The notes below the pieces were generated by a model. The model saw only the letters and a list, made by a program, of their open reading frames with translations. It did no database searches and had not been told where the DNA came from. Source: Chloroflexota bacterium (GTDB taxonomy: Bacteria; Chloroflexota; Dehalococcoidia; Lucifugimonadales; UBA2962). From it: DNA of 64,000 nucleotides. Shown in pieces: positions 62,984 to 64,000 of the stretch; within the stretch, counting starts at the first letter, position 1; every line of letters begins with the position of its first letter. Both the position numbers and the translations under genes were made by a program. The DNA lies in the NCBI GenBank assembly GCA_002699485.1, contig PAAV01000055.1, positions 47,278-111,277 of the forward strand, written 5' to 3'.

Positions 62984-63941
62984 AAAAAATAATATTTTTC
63001 TATCATCATGGTATAATGCTGTATATGATTTTATGATGGTGGATTCTGTAAGAGATGATGGCGTACCTTTAGATTCTATTCCCCTCTTTCATTTTTTTGC
63101 TAATATTATGTTGAAAATATATCCTGATAATACTATATTTAAAAAATTTCTTAAAGATGAAAATTTATATGAAATTAAAAATAAACAACATTCATCGCAT
63201 TATTTACAAAATGGTAATCAAACATTATGGGATACTAAGTTAGCATCATATTTTGGAACTTATTGGACAGAAATACAAGATGAGACAAAATATTTTCAAG
63301 AAGATATTAAAAAAGGTGATATATTTTTAATATACATAAAAAATTCTCCACCACAAATACAACAAAGATATATTCCTGCAATTTATATAGGAAATAATTA
63401 TATGCTTGGACATTGTGGGTATGAGTTTGAACATATTAATGTCATCGAAGAGTCTACATTGACGGAAAAAAATTCATCATTAGCAGGTGTTTTACGATAT
63501 AATTTTAATCGAACAGATTCACACACTCCATCTGATACAAAAGATATTGAAATATGGGAAGATTTTTGGGATGAAGAATATATTGCTTTGAATACTTTTT
63601 CATATAATAAAATTCGTAGCTCCCTTGCAAAAAGAGAATTAGTAGCTGATATAGATATAGTTGACAATAATGTTAACATTAATACTGATATTTCACCCAT
63701 TCCGTATCTTCAAGATTTTTCTGAAATCTGGTTATTAAATGATTGTTTATGTTGTTTTAAAGAAGATATGATAAAAGAAAATGAATATGCTAGAAATTCA
63801 GAACTTTTACCATCTTTTGAAATGTGTGGTGGAATTTGGTCTGCTCGTTATAATTGGACTTTGAGATTTAATGCATCAAAATATAATGTTATTAAAAATT
63901 ATTTAGAATTAAATAAGTTATTGTATAATAAAATAGATTGA
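62970..63941 (+). CDS. Cassette protein B, copy 2 (unknown)
   Basis: This 323-residue paralogue of the gene at 54396 shares NNIFLSSW (7-14), YPDNTIF (51-57), LW-x5-YFGTYW, GDIFLIY (116-122), LRYNFNRTD, WEDFW, RELVADI, TDISPIP, and a closing RYNWTLRFNASKY. Overall similarity is strong in the second half. Where copy 1 has HVYVGDDHFLNW, this copy has AIYIGNNYMLGHC, so the possible catalytic His is not conserved. The gene overlaps A2 by 14 bases. Confidence 0.72.
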   Translation: MLQTEKNNIFLSSWYNAVYDFMMVDSVRDDGVPLDSIPLFHFFANIMLKIYPDNTIFKKFLKDENLYEIKNKQHSSHYLQNGNQTLWDTKLASYFGTYWTEIQDETKYFQEDIKKGDIFLIYIKNSPPQIQQRYIPAIYIGNNYMLGHCGYEFEHINVIEESTLTEKNSSLAGVLRYNFNRTDSHTPSDTKDIEIWEDFWDEEYIALNTFSYNKIRSSLAKRELVADIDIVDNNVNINTDISPIPYLQDFSEIWLLNDCLCCFKEDMIKENEYARNSELLPSFEMCGGIWSARYNWTLRFNASKYNVIKNYLELNKLLYNKID

Positions 63942-63944
63942 TAT

Positions 63945-64000
63945 ATGAATGTATGTGATTTTGTTTTTGATAAGATAAAACAATATGGTGATGAAATAGC
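63945..64000 (+). CDS. N-terminus of a gene cut by the window edge
   Basis: An ATG three bases after the previous stop opens a frame to the window end: MNVCDFVFDKIKQYGDEIA. Its N-[VL]-x-x-F-x-x-x-x-x-x-x-Y-G-D-x-I-A pattern resembles the first helix of AMP-forming acyl/aminoacyl adenylating enzymes. Only 18 residues are visible, so this is a hint and not an assignment. Confidence 0.4.
   Translation, partial: MNVCDFVFDKIKQYGDEI

Noticed and set aside
1..64000. tRNA genes
   Set aside because: None was recognised by eye. The intergenic space is too small for most, but a covariance-model search was not possible here.

Overview
The window is a continuous stretch of an AT-rich, T4-like (myovirus) phage genome. 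Nearly all genes lie on the + strand, start and stop codons overlap or almost touch, and no tRNA, rRNA or cellular housekeeping gene was recognised. The virion proteins match T4 gene products in sequence pattern and largely in order. The low GC and the marine-phage style of the large tail proteins suggest a marine host with a small AT-rich genome (a SAR11-type or similar bacterium). The host is inference only.

Region 1 (1-31 kb), baseplate and tail periphery: gp48-like (cut by the window edge), gp53, gp27-like hub, gp5-like spike without a lysozyme domain, a 57-residue coupled gene, a 1080-residue unknown, a 1304-residue protein with Ig-like repeats, an 89-residue protein, gp25, gp6, a gp7-like wedge protein, gp8, a 2302-residue DUF4815-like protein, a 76-residue protein and a fibre-like protein. 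T4 gp9-gp12 have no recognisable counterparts here and the large proteins occupy their place.

Region 2 (30-42 kb), neck, packaging, sheath, tube and portal: gp13, gp14, a minus-strand beta protein, gp15, gp16, a 473-residue unknown inserted between the terminase subunits, gp17, a minus-strand HNH endonuclease, gp18, gp19 and gp20. Short motifs matching the T4 late promoter (TATAAATA) lie before several genes. At four of them the motif ends exactly five bases before ATG and no Shine-Dalgarno is visible, which suggests leaderless late mRNAs.

Region 3 (42-51.6 kb), two giant fibre genes: these are built from Gly-X-Y triplets made almost only of Gly, Ser, Ala and Thr, punctuated by two kinds of repeated globular module.

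Region 4 (51.6-64 kb), the unusual part: a 177-residue protein ends in seven tandem heptads of the form C-[DN]-C-[DN]-Y-C-T, with 24 cysteines in its last 58 residues. It is followed in one tightly coupled operon by an Asp/Asn-hydroxylase-like oxygenase, an isopenicillin-N-synthase-like 2OG-Fe(II) oxygenase, three radical SAM enzymes (two with SPASM-like cysteine clusters), two paralogous SCxGH proteins and a duplicated two-gene cassette of unknown families. I propose that this is a phage-encoded peptide-modification (RiPP-like) system, possibly acting on the Cys-repeat protein or on the fibres. The enzyme families are visible in the sequence. The substrate assignment is inference.
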